Notes under the pieces: model-generated
Seen by the model: the letters and a program-made list of their open reading frames with translations, nothing else
Database searches by the model: none
Told to the model about the DNA's origin: nothing
Assembly (NCBI GenBank): GCA_016296485.1
Contig: JAEDJF010000019.1
Location: 1 to 18,833 of the forward strand
Source of the DNA: Oscillospiraceae bacterium
Lineage (GTDB): Bacteria; Bacillota; Clostridia; Oscillospirales; Ruminococcaceae
Direction: 5' to 3'
Length of the DNA stretch: 18,833 nucleotides
Shown: positions 1 through 8,000 of the stretch, piece by piece
Layout of the letters: every line of letters starts with the position of its first letter
Position numbering within the stretch: the stretch's first letter is position 1
Program-made: the position numbers and the translations under genes

Positions 1-1024
1 ATTCGCCGTAAGAGTCATAGACCGCCTTGAGCCTGTGGGGATAGTCGGTCATGATTCCGTCCGCGCCGATTTCGATGAGGTGGCGCATCTCGACCTCGTC
101 GTTTATGGTCCAGTAGTGGACGGCGAGGTTGTGGCGGTGGGCGGCGTTTACGAAGCTCTTCGTCGCAAGGTCAAAGCCCTTTTCTTCAAGAGGAAGCTGG
201 AAAACGCACATTCCGTCGTCAAAGAAAAGGTCGAGCTTGAGAAGCTGAAGGACAAAGAATTTCGTTGCGCCGTCGTTCGCCGGGGAGTACATAAATTCCT
301 CCGGAACTTCCCCCGCCCTTTTCATGCGCTGGTACTCGTCGTAAAGCTCCTCGTGGAAGCTCGCGAGGACAACCCGGTCAAAGGCGTCGTATTTTTCAAG
401 AAGCCGGATAGCTTCCGCAAGAGCTTTGAAGCCCAGTTCGCCGGACTGTTTTATCTCAACGTTGATGCGGTTTTCCGGGAAGGCGGCGAGAAGCTCCTCA
501 AGGGTCGTCGCAAGGAAAACCTGCTCGTCCCGGGGCGCTACGCCCTCGGGGTAGGAAACGTCCGTGGGGTATTTTTCGTTGCCGTTTTCGTCCTTAAAAT
601 GCTCCCTATCGCCGCTAAGAACGCCGCTTTCGGTGGGGTTGGTGTAGCCGAAATCAACTTTTTGCGCCATAAGTTCGCTGTAATTCCAGTCGGCGATGCT
701 CCCGGTGACGTTCGTCTTGCGGTCAAGGGTGGTGTCGTGGGAAAGAATGAGCACACCGTCCTTCGTGATGCTCACGTCCGTTTCCATCATGACGTTTTTG
801 TCGACGCTGTAAGCGTTATAGAAGGCTTCAAGGGTGTTGTCCGGGAACTCCTTGTTTCCGCCGCCGTGGGCAATAAGGAGCGGAAGCTCCCCCGTGGAGC
901 GCATGGGGTTTTCCAAGGAAAAGTTCTTCCCCCTCGGGAAAAGGGCAATCACCCCGTAAACGAGCAGAACGCCCGCTAAAATGAGCCCGAGAATTTTGAA
1001 CGCTTTTTTGGCTTTCGTTTTCAT
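1..1024 (-). CDS. Glycerophosphodiester phosphodiesterase, membrane-anchored (3' end cut by window)
   Basis: The predicted reaction is hydrolysis of glycerophosphodiesters to glycerol-3-phosphate and an alcohol. The reverse strand reads as a GDPD domain: AHGGG (H53), the DNT motif, the metal ligands of METDVSITKDG (E81, D83), SHDTTLDR (H96), INVEIK in mid domain, and a late ADGIMTDYP that normally lies close to the C-terminus, so only a few residues should be missing. Residues about 9-30 form one hydrophobic helix after a Lys-rich start, so the enzyme is probably tethered with its catalytic domain outside. Two adjacent ATG codons (1027 and 1024) follow AAGGAG. I chose 1024 because its 7-nt spacing is better than 4 nt. 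The usual HRG of the family is HGG here, which removes an arginine expected near the phosphate. The family assignment is firm, but the substrate is not known. Confidence 0.9.
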   Translation of the reverse strand, partial: MKTKAKKAFKILGLILAGVLLVYGVIALFPRGKNFSLENPMRSTGELPLLIAHGGGNKEFPDNTLEAFYNAYSVDKNVMMETDVSITKDGVLILSHDTTLDRKTNVTGSIADWNYSELMAQKVDFGYTNPTESGVLSGDREHFKDENGNEKYPTDVSYPEGVAPRDEQVFLATTLEELLAAFPENRINVEIKQSGELGFKALAEAIRLLEKYDAFDRVVLASFHEELYDEYQRMKRAGEVPEEFMYSPANDGATKFFVLQLLKLDLFFDDGMCVFQLPLEEKGFDLATKSFVNAAHRHNLAVHYWTINDEVEMRHLIEIGADGIMTDYPHRLKAVYDSYGE

Positions 1025-1062
1025 CATTACTCTCCTTACTTAAGAGGCTTTACAATACTTGT

Positions 1063-1091
1063 ATTTTATCAGAATGGCGCGGTATTTGCAA
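1063..1091 (-). promoter_or_regulatory. Promoter of the GDPD gene
   Basis: On the minus strand TTGCAA (1091-1086) is followed after 17 bases by TAAAAT (1068-1063). The TAAAAT is preceded by TG at the extended -10 position. Transcription would start near 1056, giving a leader of about 30 nt. Confidence 0.6.
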
Positions 1092-1107
1092 TACGCAGCG
1101 CCTTGGT

Positions 1108-1137
1108 TTAACAAACCCGAAACCGCCGGAATATTAT
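1108..1137 (+). promoter_or_regulatory. Possible promoter of the DUF2935 gene
   Basis: TTAACA (1108-1113), an 18-base gap and TATTAT (1132-1137) resemble a sigma-A promoter, with five of six matches in each box. The predicted start near 1144 lies just before the ribosome binding site. Confidence 0.4.
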
Positions 1138-1167
1138 ACCAATAAGACAGAATAAGGAGGAATCGTT

Positions 1168-2058
1168 TTGGACAGCAGAGAAAAATACGTGGTTTCGTCT
1201 TTGGAGCTGCATCTGTTTTTTGCGCGGATTATGAAAGAGCACTCTCTGTTTTTAAAAGCGGGTTTCACCCCCGCCGGGGCGGAATTTGCCGAAAGGGCGG
1301 AATTTTTTAAGCTGGAGTTTGAAAAAATACTTCGCCGGGCGATAATTCTCGGGAACGGCGCGGTTAGGAAATGCGTTTTAAGCTCCGGGGAGCTGGTGAC
1401 GGAGTTCACCGACCGGGCGGAGCGCCAGACCCAGTGTCTCACCGGAATCAAAATCGACCGGGAGCTTACCCGAATGGAATCGACGCTTCGCTGCGGGTCG
1501 GTAAATGCCGACTCCGCAATTTGCGAGAGGGTCGGTGCGCTAAACCGGGACGCTCTCCGCCTTGTAAACGGGCTCATTGAGTTTAAAGAAAAAATCCTCA
1601 GCCGGGTGCTCAACTGCCGGCTTTTCACGGTGAACTATCCGCTCCTTATTGAGCATATTATCCGGGAGGCAAAGCTCTATCGGGACTTTATCCTCTGCGC
1701 GGAGCGGGGCGACCTTGACGGAAAATCAATGCGGGAGACGGAAACCTTCTGGAACCGGATAATGATGGAGCACGCCCTCTTTATCCGGGGGCTTCTCGAC
1801 CCGGCGGAGGAGGAGCTTATAAAGACCTCCGACACTCTCGCAAAGGATTTCGAGGCGCTTCTCGGGCGCGCCCGGGAAAGGAACGGCGAAGCGATACGGG
1901 ACGACTCGCTGGCGGCGGCAAAGAGAATCAAGGAATTCAAAACCGCCGGGGTTGACGGTATCGAAAGCTGCAAGATAAAATCGCTGATACTTCCGCTCCT
2001 CGCGGACCACGTGCTCAGGGAGGCGAACCACTATATAAGGCTGCTCGGGGAGCAGTAA
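1168..2058 (+). CDS. DUF2935 family protein, duplicated helical domain
   Basis: The function is unknown. The 296 residues resemble the DUF2935 family of Clostridia and Bacilli, which from memory forms ferritin-like helical bundles with metal sites. Two similar halves are visible. Half 1 (about 10-175) has RIMKEHSLFLK and later a His-x3-Glu (H163, E167). Half 2 (about 190-293) has RIMMEHALFIRG and again His-x3-Glu (H281, E285). The paired Glu-His and His-x3-Glu motifs could bind metal. The start is TTG at 1168, placed 7 nt after a perfect AAGGAGG; no ATG in frame is as well placed. Arginine codons are dominated by CGG, unlike the reductase further on. No signal peptide or membrane segment is seen, so it should be cytoplasmic. 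The gene stands alone between its own promoter and a terminator. Confidence 0.85.
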   Translation: MDSREKYVVSSLELHLFFARIMKEHSLFLKAGFTPAGAEFAERAEFFKLEFEKILRRAIILGNGAVRKCVLSSGELVTEFTDRAERQTQCLTGIKIDRELTRMESTLRCGSVNADSAICERVGALNRDALRLVNGLIEFKEKILSRVLNCRLFTVNYPLLIEHIIREAKLYRDFILCAERGDLDGKSMRETETFWNRIMMEHALFIRGLLDPAEEELIKTSDTLAKDFEALLGRARERNGEAIRDDSLAAAKRIKEFKTAGVDGIESCKIKSLILPLLADHVLREANHYIRLLGEQ

Positions 2059-2064
2059 AAAACA

Positions 2065-2106
2065 AAAGCCGGTAGGGTAAGAAAACGCCCTTCCGGCTTT
2101 CGCTTT
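2065..2106. terminator. Shared bidirectional terminator
   Basis: A 13-bp stem with one mismatch (2065-2077 with 2088-2100) closes a 10-base loop. T-runs follow on both strands (cgctttttt on plus, TTTTGTTTTTT on minus), so it can end both DUF2935 and the convergent regulator gene. Confidence 0.75.
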
Positions 2107-2118
2107 TTTAAAGGATAA

Positions 2119-2796
2119 TCAACCGTATTTAGATATGGACGAGAGTCTGTCGCGGTCAAGCACAAAGATGCGGCCGCGCCGACAATCTATAAGCCCGCGG
2201 CTTTTAAAATCGGAACAGATTCGCGCTATCTGCACTCTTGAGGCGTTTACAGCAGAGGCAAGCTCATCCTGGGTAAGGCGTACGGCGCCGCCTTCCTCCG
2301 GGCTGAGATGGTCGGTATAAAGGCAAAGAAAAGATGCAAGACGGGACGAAACATCGTCAATGCTTTTTATCTCTGCATCGAAGCACATTAGCCGAAGAAC
2401 AGTTCCGTAATACAACAACAAGTTGTTTAAAAAATCGGGTTCGGCTTTTCCCATTTCGGAAAGTTCTTTTCGAGTGACGGCAAGAACTTTGACAGAGGTG
2501 ACGCTCTCAGTTGTCACCACAGCGGGTTCGTCGCTGCAAATCCCGTCCATAACGAAAAGGGTATTGCGTTTATGGTATCCGAGTATTCTTATATATCCAC
2601 TTGGATTTGTGGTGTAAACTTTTACAATTCCGTCCAAGAGAAAATACATACATTGAATATCGTTTCCGCCAAGGCTTAAAATGGTCCCGCGCGGAAATTC
2701 GAGTACTTTTTTACAGCAGCAGAGGAAAAGCTCGCGATACGCGGCTAAATTATCCTCAAGGACATAACTGATAGAAGGGTCTATAAGAGTGGTCAC
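2119..2796 (-). CDS. Crp/Fnr-family transcriptional regulator
   Basis: This is a 225-aa one-component regulator. An N-terminal cyclic-nucleotide-type beta-roll domain (about 25-130) is followed by a dimerisation helix and a C-terminal winged helix-turn-helix (about 172-213: LTQDELASAVNASRVQIARI, wing around RRGRIFVLD). The effector domain lacks the Arg-Ser phosphate-binding signature of cAMP-binding Crp and the N-terminal cysteine set of Fnr, although three cysteines occur in a row (C26-C28). I therefore expect a ligand other than cAMP, as in the CprK-like branch. The start is GTG at 2796, 7 nt after GGAGG. It is divergent from an enoate reductase, and two palindromes lie in the gap, so it probably controls both that gene and itself. 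The family call is firm; the effector is unknown. Confidence 0.92.
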   Translation of the reverse strand: MTTLIDPSISYVLEDNLAAYRELFLCCCKKVLEFPRGTILSLGGNDIQCMYFLLDGIVKVYTTNPSGYIRILGYHKRNTLFVMDGICSDEPAVVTTESVTSVKVLAVTRKELSEMGKAEPDFLNNLLLYYGTVLRLMCFDAEIKSIDDVSSRLASFLCLYTDHLSPEEGGAVRLTQDELASAVNASRVQIARICSDFKSRGLIDCRRGRIFVLDRDRLSSISKYG

Positions 2797-2831
2797 TGTA
2801 ATTCCTCCGTTCTTTAATTAACAGATAAATA

Positions 2832-2860
2832 ATTATAAAACGCTGTAAAAAGATTTGTGT
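2832..2860 (-). promoter_or_regulatory. Promoter of the Crp-like regulator
   Basis: A perfect TATAAT on the minus strand (2837-2832) has no good -35 box; the hexamer at the right spacing is ACACAA. A palindromic operator covers that position, as expected for an activator-dependent promoter. The predicted start is near 2825. Confidence 0.5.
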
Positions 2861-2873
2861 ATCGTATGATACA
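2858..2873. promoter_or_regulatory. Operator palindrome 1 (regulator side)
   Basis: TGTATC-GTAT-GATACA has perfect 6-bp inverted arms around 4 bp. Its centre lies about 41 bp upstream of the start predicted for the regulator gene. The dyad size suits a Crp/Fnr dimer, so autoregulation is likely. Confidence 0.65.
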
Positions 2874-2912
2874 TAAAAATATCAACAATAATTTTTTATT
2901 TTTTGTCTCAAA

Positions 2913-2928
2913 TATATCATATGATACA
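2913..2928. promoter_or_regulatory. Operator palindrome 2 (reductase side)
   Basis: TATATC-ATAT-GATACA differs from palindrome 1 at one arm position and one spacer position. Its centre is 55 bp from that of site 1 and at -41.5 from the start predicted for the reductase gene, the classic position for class II activation by Crp/Fnr proteins. Confidence 0.65.
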
Positions 2929-2946
2929 ATGTTTTGCAACATAAAT

Positions 2947-2955
2947 TGATAAAAT
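2947..2955 (+). promoter_or_regulatory. Extended -10 promoter of the enoate reductase gene
   Basis: TGATAAAAT gives an extended -10 (TG, one base, TAAAAT at 2950-2955) and a start near 2962. No good -35 box lies at 17 bp; the operator at 2913-2928 sits there instead, which fits activator-dependent transcription. Confidence 0.55.
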
Positions 2956-3028
2956 ATTAACAGACGCGGAAAGAATTTGCCGCTTCTATTGAAAAATCAA
3001 TTTTGAAAATCAGGAGGTAAATGAAATT

Positions 3029-4969
3029 ATGGAAAAGATGTATCCAAATCTTTTTTCCCCGGCAAAAATCAACGGTCTTGAACTTAAAAACAGAATTTGC
3101 AAAGCGCCTCAATCCTCCGGTATGAACAACAAGGACGGCACGGTTTCCGAACGTGCGATTCGCTACTACCGTGACCAGGCGGCGGGCGGTGCAGCCATGA
3201 TAATCGTCGAGTACGCATACGTTGACGATATAGCTTCTAAATCAGCTCATTGCCATCTTGGCATTTCAAGTGACGAACATATTCCCGGTCTTGCCTGGCT
3301 TGCAGAAAATATAAGAGAGATGGGCGCGGTTCCCGCGATCCAAATTGAGCACTGCGGACGCCAGAAATTCCTCGGCACCCAGCCCATTAAAGCACCCTCC
3401 GCAATTCCGTGGCCTACCCTTTATCAGAACCACGGCGACCAGGCGATTCCTCAGGAGCTGACCATTCCTGAAATCAAAGAGATCGTAAAATGCTTCGGCG
3501 ACGCAGCTCTCCGCGCCAAAACCGCAGGCTTTGAACTCGTAGAGATCCACGGAGCCCACGGCTACCTTCTCACCAACTTCTTCTCCCCCACAACCAACCA
3601 CAGAACCGATATGTACGGTGGCAGCCTTGAAAACCGCTCCCGCATCTATTTCGAGATTCTTGAGGACATCCGCAAGAAAGTCGGTCCTGACTTCCCTGTA
3701 ACAATCCGTTTGAGCGGTACCGACTATGAACCTGACGGTTTCCCGATTGAAGATACGATTTGGCTCGCAAAAGAACTCGAAAAACGGGGGCTCGATGCAA
3801 TTGACGTTTCCGGCGGAGACCATCACACCATGATTCACCAGGTAAGCCCTATGTCAATAAACGTCTGTCACAATGTATGGGCGGCGGAAGCAATAAGGAA
3901 AGAGGTTTCTATTCCGGTTATGGCTTCCGGTTCGATAACTCTTCCCGAATATGCAGAGGACATTATTTCCGAAGGCAAGGGCGACTTTGTTGTTCTAGGC
4001 CGTCCCCTTTGGGCTGACCCCGAATGGCCCAAGAAGGCAGAAGAGGGTCGTCCCGAGGATATCTGCCCCTGCATCCGCTGCAACGAGGGCTGCCTCCAGA
4101 GAACCTTCTTCAACTACAAGGCTGTCACTTGTGCCGTAAACCCGCTTATCAGCCGTGAGGGCGAACTTAAAATTACTCCCGCTGACGTGAAGAAGAAAGT
4201 CGCAGTTGTGGGCGGCGGCGCCGCAGGTATGGAGGCGGCAAGAGTTGCCAAGCTTCGTGGTCACGATGTGACTATCTTTGAGGCGCAAAACAGAATGGGC
4301 GGTCTTCTCAACGAGGCTTCCGCTCCTGAGTTCAAAGCTGACATCCGTCCGTTCCAAAAATATCTTGAAACTCAGGTTGAAAAACTTGCTATCCCGGTAG
4401 TACATAAGAAAGCGGAGCCAGCAGACCTTGCTGAATTTGACGCCGTTATCTGCGCCACCGGCAGCCTTCCTGTAAAACCCCGCGTATCCGGAGCTGACAA
4501 TGCAAACGCAATGAACGCCCTTGAAGCAATCAACAACATGGATAAAGTCGGCAAGAAAGTTGTCGTAGTCGGCGGCGGCCTTGTGGGCACCGAAACCGCT
4601 CTTGACCTTGCCGAACAGGGTCACGACGTCACCGTAGTTGAGATGCTTCCGCAGATTATGAACGACGTTGCAGCAACCGACTTCATCTCCTACAGCGAGC
4701 GTATTGCTAAGATCGGCATGAAAGTTGTCACCGATACCCGTCTTGAGGAAGTTACCGATAAAGGCATTGTCGTCTCCAACAAGAAAAAGGGCGAATATGA
4801 GATCGAGGCTGACACCGTTATCCTCGCTCTTGGCTTCAAGAGCTGCCAGTGTCTCTACAATGCGCTCAAAGATGATGGCAAAGAGGTTTATCTTGTGGGC
4901 GACGCAGTACATCCCGGAAAGATCTTCGATGCTATACATACCGGTTACAGAGCAGGTCTTAAAGTTTAA
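3029..4969 (+). CDS. Enoate reductase-type NADH:flavin oxidoreductase (FMN, 4Fe-4S, FAD)
   Basis: The 646 residues match the 2,4-dienoyl-CoA/enoate reductase family, which passes electrons from NAD(P)H through FAD and a [4Fe-4S] cluster to FMN and reduces an activated C=C bond. An old-yellow-enzyme TIM barrel (about 5-340) carries HGAHGYLLTNFFSP (H174, H177, Y179). Four cluster cysteines follow (C348, C351, C355, C368). The FAD motif VAVVGGGAAG is near 391-400 and an NAD(P)H motif VVVVGGGLVG near 510. The length is full for the family. The start is ATG 3029, 10 nt after AGGAGGT; an out-of-frame ATG at 3021 is too close to that site. It is transcribed alone, divergent from a Crp-like regulator. 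The substrate cannot be read from sequence: relatives reduce cinnamates, other 2-enoates, dienoyl-CoA or bile-acid intermediates. Arginine codons are mostly CGT/CGC/AGA, suggesting high expression. Confidence 0.92.
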   Translation: MEKMYPNLFSPAKINGLELKNRICKAPQSSGMNNKDGTVSERAIRYYRDQAAGGAAMIIVEYAYVDDIASKSAHCHLGISSDEHIPGLAWLAENIREMGAVPAIQIEHCGRQKFLGTQPIKAPSAIPWPTLYQNHGDQAIPQELTIPEIKEIVKCFGDAALRAKTAGFELVEIHGAHGYLLTNFFSPTTNHRTDMYGGSLENRSRIYFEILEDIRKKVGPDFPVTIRLSGTDYEPDGFPIEDTIWLAKELEKRGLDAIDVSGGDHHTMIHQVSPMSINVCHNVWAAEAIRKEVSIPVMASGSITLPEYAEDIISEGKGDFVVLGRPLWADPEWPKKAEEGRPEDICPCIRCNEGCLQRTFFNYKAVTCAVNPLISREGELKITPADVKKKVAVVGGGAAGMEAARVAKLRGHDVTIFEAQNRMGGLLNEASAPEFKADIRPFQKYLETQVEKLAIPVVHKKAEPADLAEFDAVICATGSLPVKPRVSGADNANAMNALEAINNMDKVGKKVVVVGGGLVGTETALDLAEQGHDVTVVEMLPQIMNDVAATDFISYSERIAKIGMKVVTDTRLEEVTDKGIVVSNKKKGEYEIEADTVILALGFKSCQCLYNALKDDGKEVYLVGDAVHPGKIFDAIHTGYRAGLKV

Positions 4970-5006
4970 TTATATCTTCCAACTTCTTTCTATAAAGCGT
5001 TAAAAA

Positions 5007-5050
5007 ACGAAGCGCCGGTTCCTGAAAATGGAGCCGGCACTTCGTTTTTT
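5007..5050. terminator. Shared bidirectional terminator
   Basis: ACGAAG and GCCGGTTCC pair with GGAGCCGGC and CTTCGT (5007-5022 with 5030-5045), with one internal mismatch and one G-T pair. T-runs follow on both strands. It serves the enoate reductase and the convergent ABC transporter. Confidence 0.85.
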
Positions 5051-5069
5051 GTGAAATTTTTTCTTGTTT

Positions 5070-8000
5070 TTATTCCGTTCTTAAAGCCACAACGGGGTCC
5101 TTCTTTGCAGCGCTTCGGGAGGGGATAATTCCGGAAATAAGCGTGAGCAGCACGCTTATGAGCACGAGCACCAGGGCGACTTCAACCGGGAGCTGCGCCC
5201 GAAGGTTGTTTATACCGGTAAGGCTCGTAAGGATTGCGTTTATGGGAATGCAGAGGAGATAGGTGATAATAACGCCGACGGCGCCGGAGCAAAAACCGAT
5301 AATTGCCGTTTCGGCGTTGAACATTCCCGAAACGTTGGCTTTCGACGCGCCCAAAGCCCTGAGAATACCGATTTCTTTCGTTCTCTCCTGGACGGAAATG
5401 AGGGTGATGACGCCTATCATAATGGAGGAAACGATAAGGGAAACGGCGACGAAAGCGATGAGCACGTAGGTGATGGCGTTGATAATCGAGGTGATGGAGG
5501 ACATCATTATTCCGAGGTAGTCGGTGTAGCTTATTTTCTGAAGCTCGTCGACGGTATCGTTATAGGCGGCGATGGCGTCCTCGATGACGTCCTTGTTTTC
5601 AAAGGAGGAGGCGTAAAGGCTGATGCTCGACGGGTCATCTAGGTCAACGCAGCCCAGCTCCCGAAGGTTGCTCTCGTAACTCGTTTCGGAAAACTCCAGC
5701 ACCGCGTCGTAATATTCGGCGCACTGCTCGGTGGTGTAGCCGGGAAGCTCCATCTCGAGAGCGCCGGCGAGCTGCGCCGTGCTCATGGCGGACATCTGGG
5801 CGGAGACCTCCGCCGCGTACTGCGCTTTGAACTGCTCCGCAACGAGCTCCCGGAACATTCCGAAAAGGTCCTCATCGGACATATCGGCGGTGTATTCCGC
5901 GATTTCCTCGGCGCTCATTCCCGTCTGCTGGGTGATGGCGTCGGTCATCATCGTTTCAATGTCCTCCCGGGTCATGGGACCGACGGTCTGTTCAACGGCG
6001 GCGGAAACCTGTTCCTCGGAGGGGATACTCTTGATTTTAACGTATGCGCCCGCCTTTTCCGCTTCGGAAAGCTCGGCGACGTAATTTCTGAAATCCGCCT
6101 CTTTTTCCTCGGCGGAAAGGTTCTTGCCGTTGTCCTTAAAGGGAAGCCCGGTGAAAATATCCGTGGTGGGGTCTTCCTGCTGGGCGGAAATAGCGGCGGA
6201 TTTTTTGGATTCCTCAATGACGTATTTCGTGAGTTCATTCGTGTAGCCGATGGAGCCCATGAGCATGGTGGAAACGGCGTCGGCGTTCGGCTTCACGATT
6301 CCCGAAACTTTAAGGGAAACGCCGTTGTCGTAAAGATATTTGAGTCCGGCGCTGGTGTCCCGAAGGTCGGTATAAAGCCCGGTATTTTCGTCATAGGCGT
6401 AGCAGCTGGAGTTCAGGATAACCCTAAACTCCATATCGCAGATTTCCTCATAGCTCCAGCTCTCGTCCTCATATTCGACCTTCGTTCCGTCTATCGCTGC
6501 CTCCATCACGGCGTCTATGTCCTCCTTGGATTTGAGACCGAGGGCATAGAGGGTCATATCGTCGATTTCGTTGTTTTCGTCAAGGACGAGGACAATTTCG
6601 TCGTACTCGGTGGGCCAGGAGCCGTAAACGAGGTCGTACTGGTTTTCAATCATGGGGCTGACGAGCCTTCCGTTATCACCGGGAAGCATCTCCTGCCAGA
6701 GAGTTTGGGCGCCCGCGGGCGACATGGACGCAAGAGCGCCGAGGTTGCCCGCCGACGACGAACCGTCGCCGGAGCCCAGGAATGAAGCTGTGCTCATTCC
6801 GAAATGCTCCGCCAGAAGCTCCTGCAGCAGCTTCTGGGAGTCGGAGCGGATAATTTCGCCGTCCACGTTTTCGGTATAAACGAGCATATCAAGGTCGTAG
6901 GAATACTGTACCCCGCTTATCGCCTCTTTGAGCGTCTCGTTTTCGGAGGAGTCCGAAAGCTCGTTTTCAAGGTACGCCTTGAAAGCCTTGAGGTCGTTGT
7001 CGTTCGTTTCGGAGCTGTTGAGGGCGTTCACCATATCGTGTATCATAGCCTTCTGGTAAACGGCGTCGTTTTCGTGCTCGCCGCCGGATTCGGCGGCGCC
7101 GATAAAGCTCTCCATAAGGGAGCTCAAATCAAGGCTCTGGGATTCAAGGGTTAGCGGGTAGGAGGAGAGGGTGTCCTCCTGCACGGCGTTGATGTAGGCG
7201 GTGGTGCCCTGTGAAACGGCGTAGATAAGGGCAATGCCGATGATGCCGATGGAGCCGGCGAAGGAGGTAAGGGCGGTTCTCCCCTTTTTGCTCACAAGGT
7301 TTTTGAGGGAGAGACCGAAGGAGGTGAAAAAGGACATAGAGGGCTTTTTCGCCTTTTCGTAGTTTTTGCGCTTTTCGTTTGCCCTTTCGGTCTCGGCTTT
7401 TATTTCCTCCGAGGAAAGGGGAGCGGAATCCCCGGTTATGACGCCGTCAAGAACCCGGATTATCCTCGTGGAATACTTTTCCGCCAGCTCCGGGTTGTGG
7501 GTGACCATCACGATGAGCCGGTCCTTTGAAATCTCCTTGAGAATATCCATAACCTGTATGCTGGTCTCGGTGTCGAGGGCGCCGGTGGGCTCGTCGGCGA
7601 GGATTATATCCGGGTTGTTTACAATGGCTCGGGCGATGGCGACGCGCTGCATCTGTCCGCCGGACATTTCGCTGGGGCGCTTGTTGAGCTGGTTTCCGAG
7701 CCCGACCTTTTCAAGAGCTTCCTTTGCGCGCTTTCTGCGCTCGCTCTTTGAAACTCCCGAAAGGGAGAGGGCAAGCTCCACGTTTTGCAAAACCGTCTGG
7801 TGCGGAATGAGGTTGTAGCTTTGGAAAACGAAGCCCACGGAGTGGTTGCGGTAGGCGTCCCAATCCCGGTCTTTAAAGTCCTTGGTGGACCTTCCGTTTA
7901 TAAGGAGGTCGCCGCTGGTGTACTGGTCAAGACCGCCGATGATGTTGAGCATCGTCGTTTTTCCGCAGCCGGAGGGACCGAGAATCGAAACAAATTCGCT

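Noticed and set aside
35..979. Plus-strand open frame of 314 codons
   Set aside because: It is antisense to the GDPD gene, which carries the real family motifs on the minus strand.
3266..4939. Minus-strand open frames inside the enoate reductase gene
   Set aside because: They are shadows of a full-length reductase with cofactor motifs along its length.
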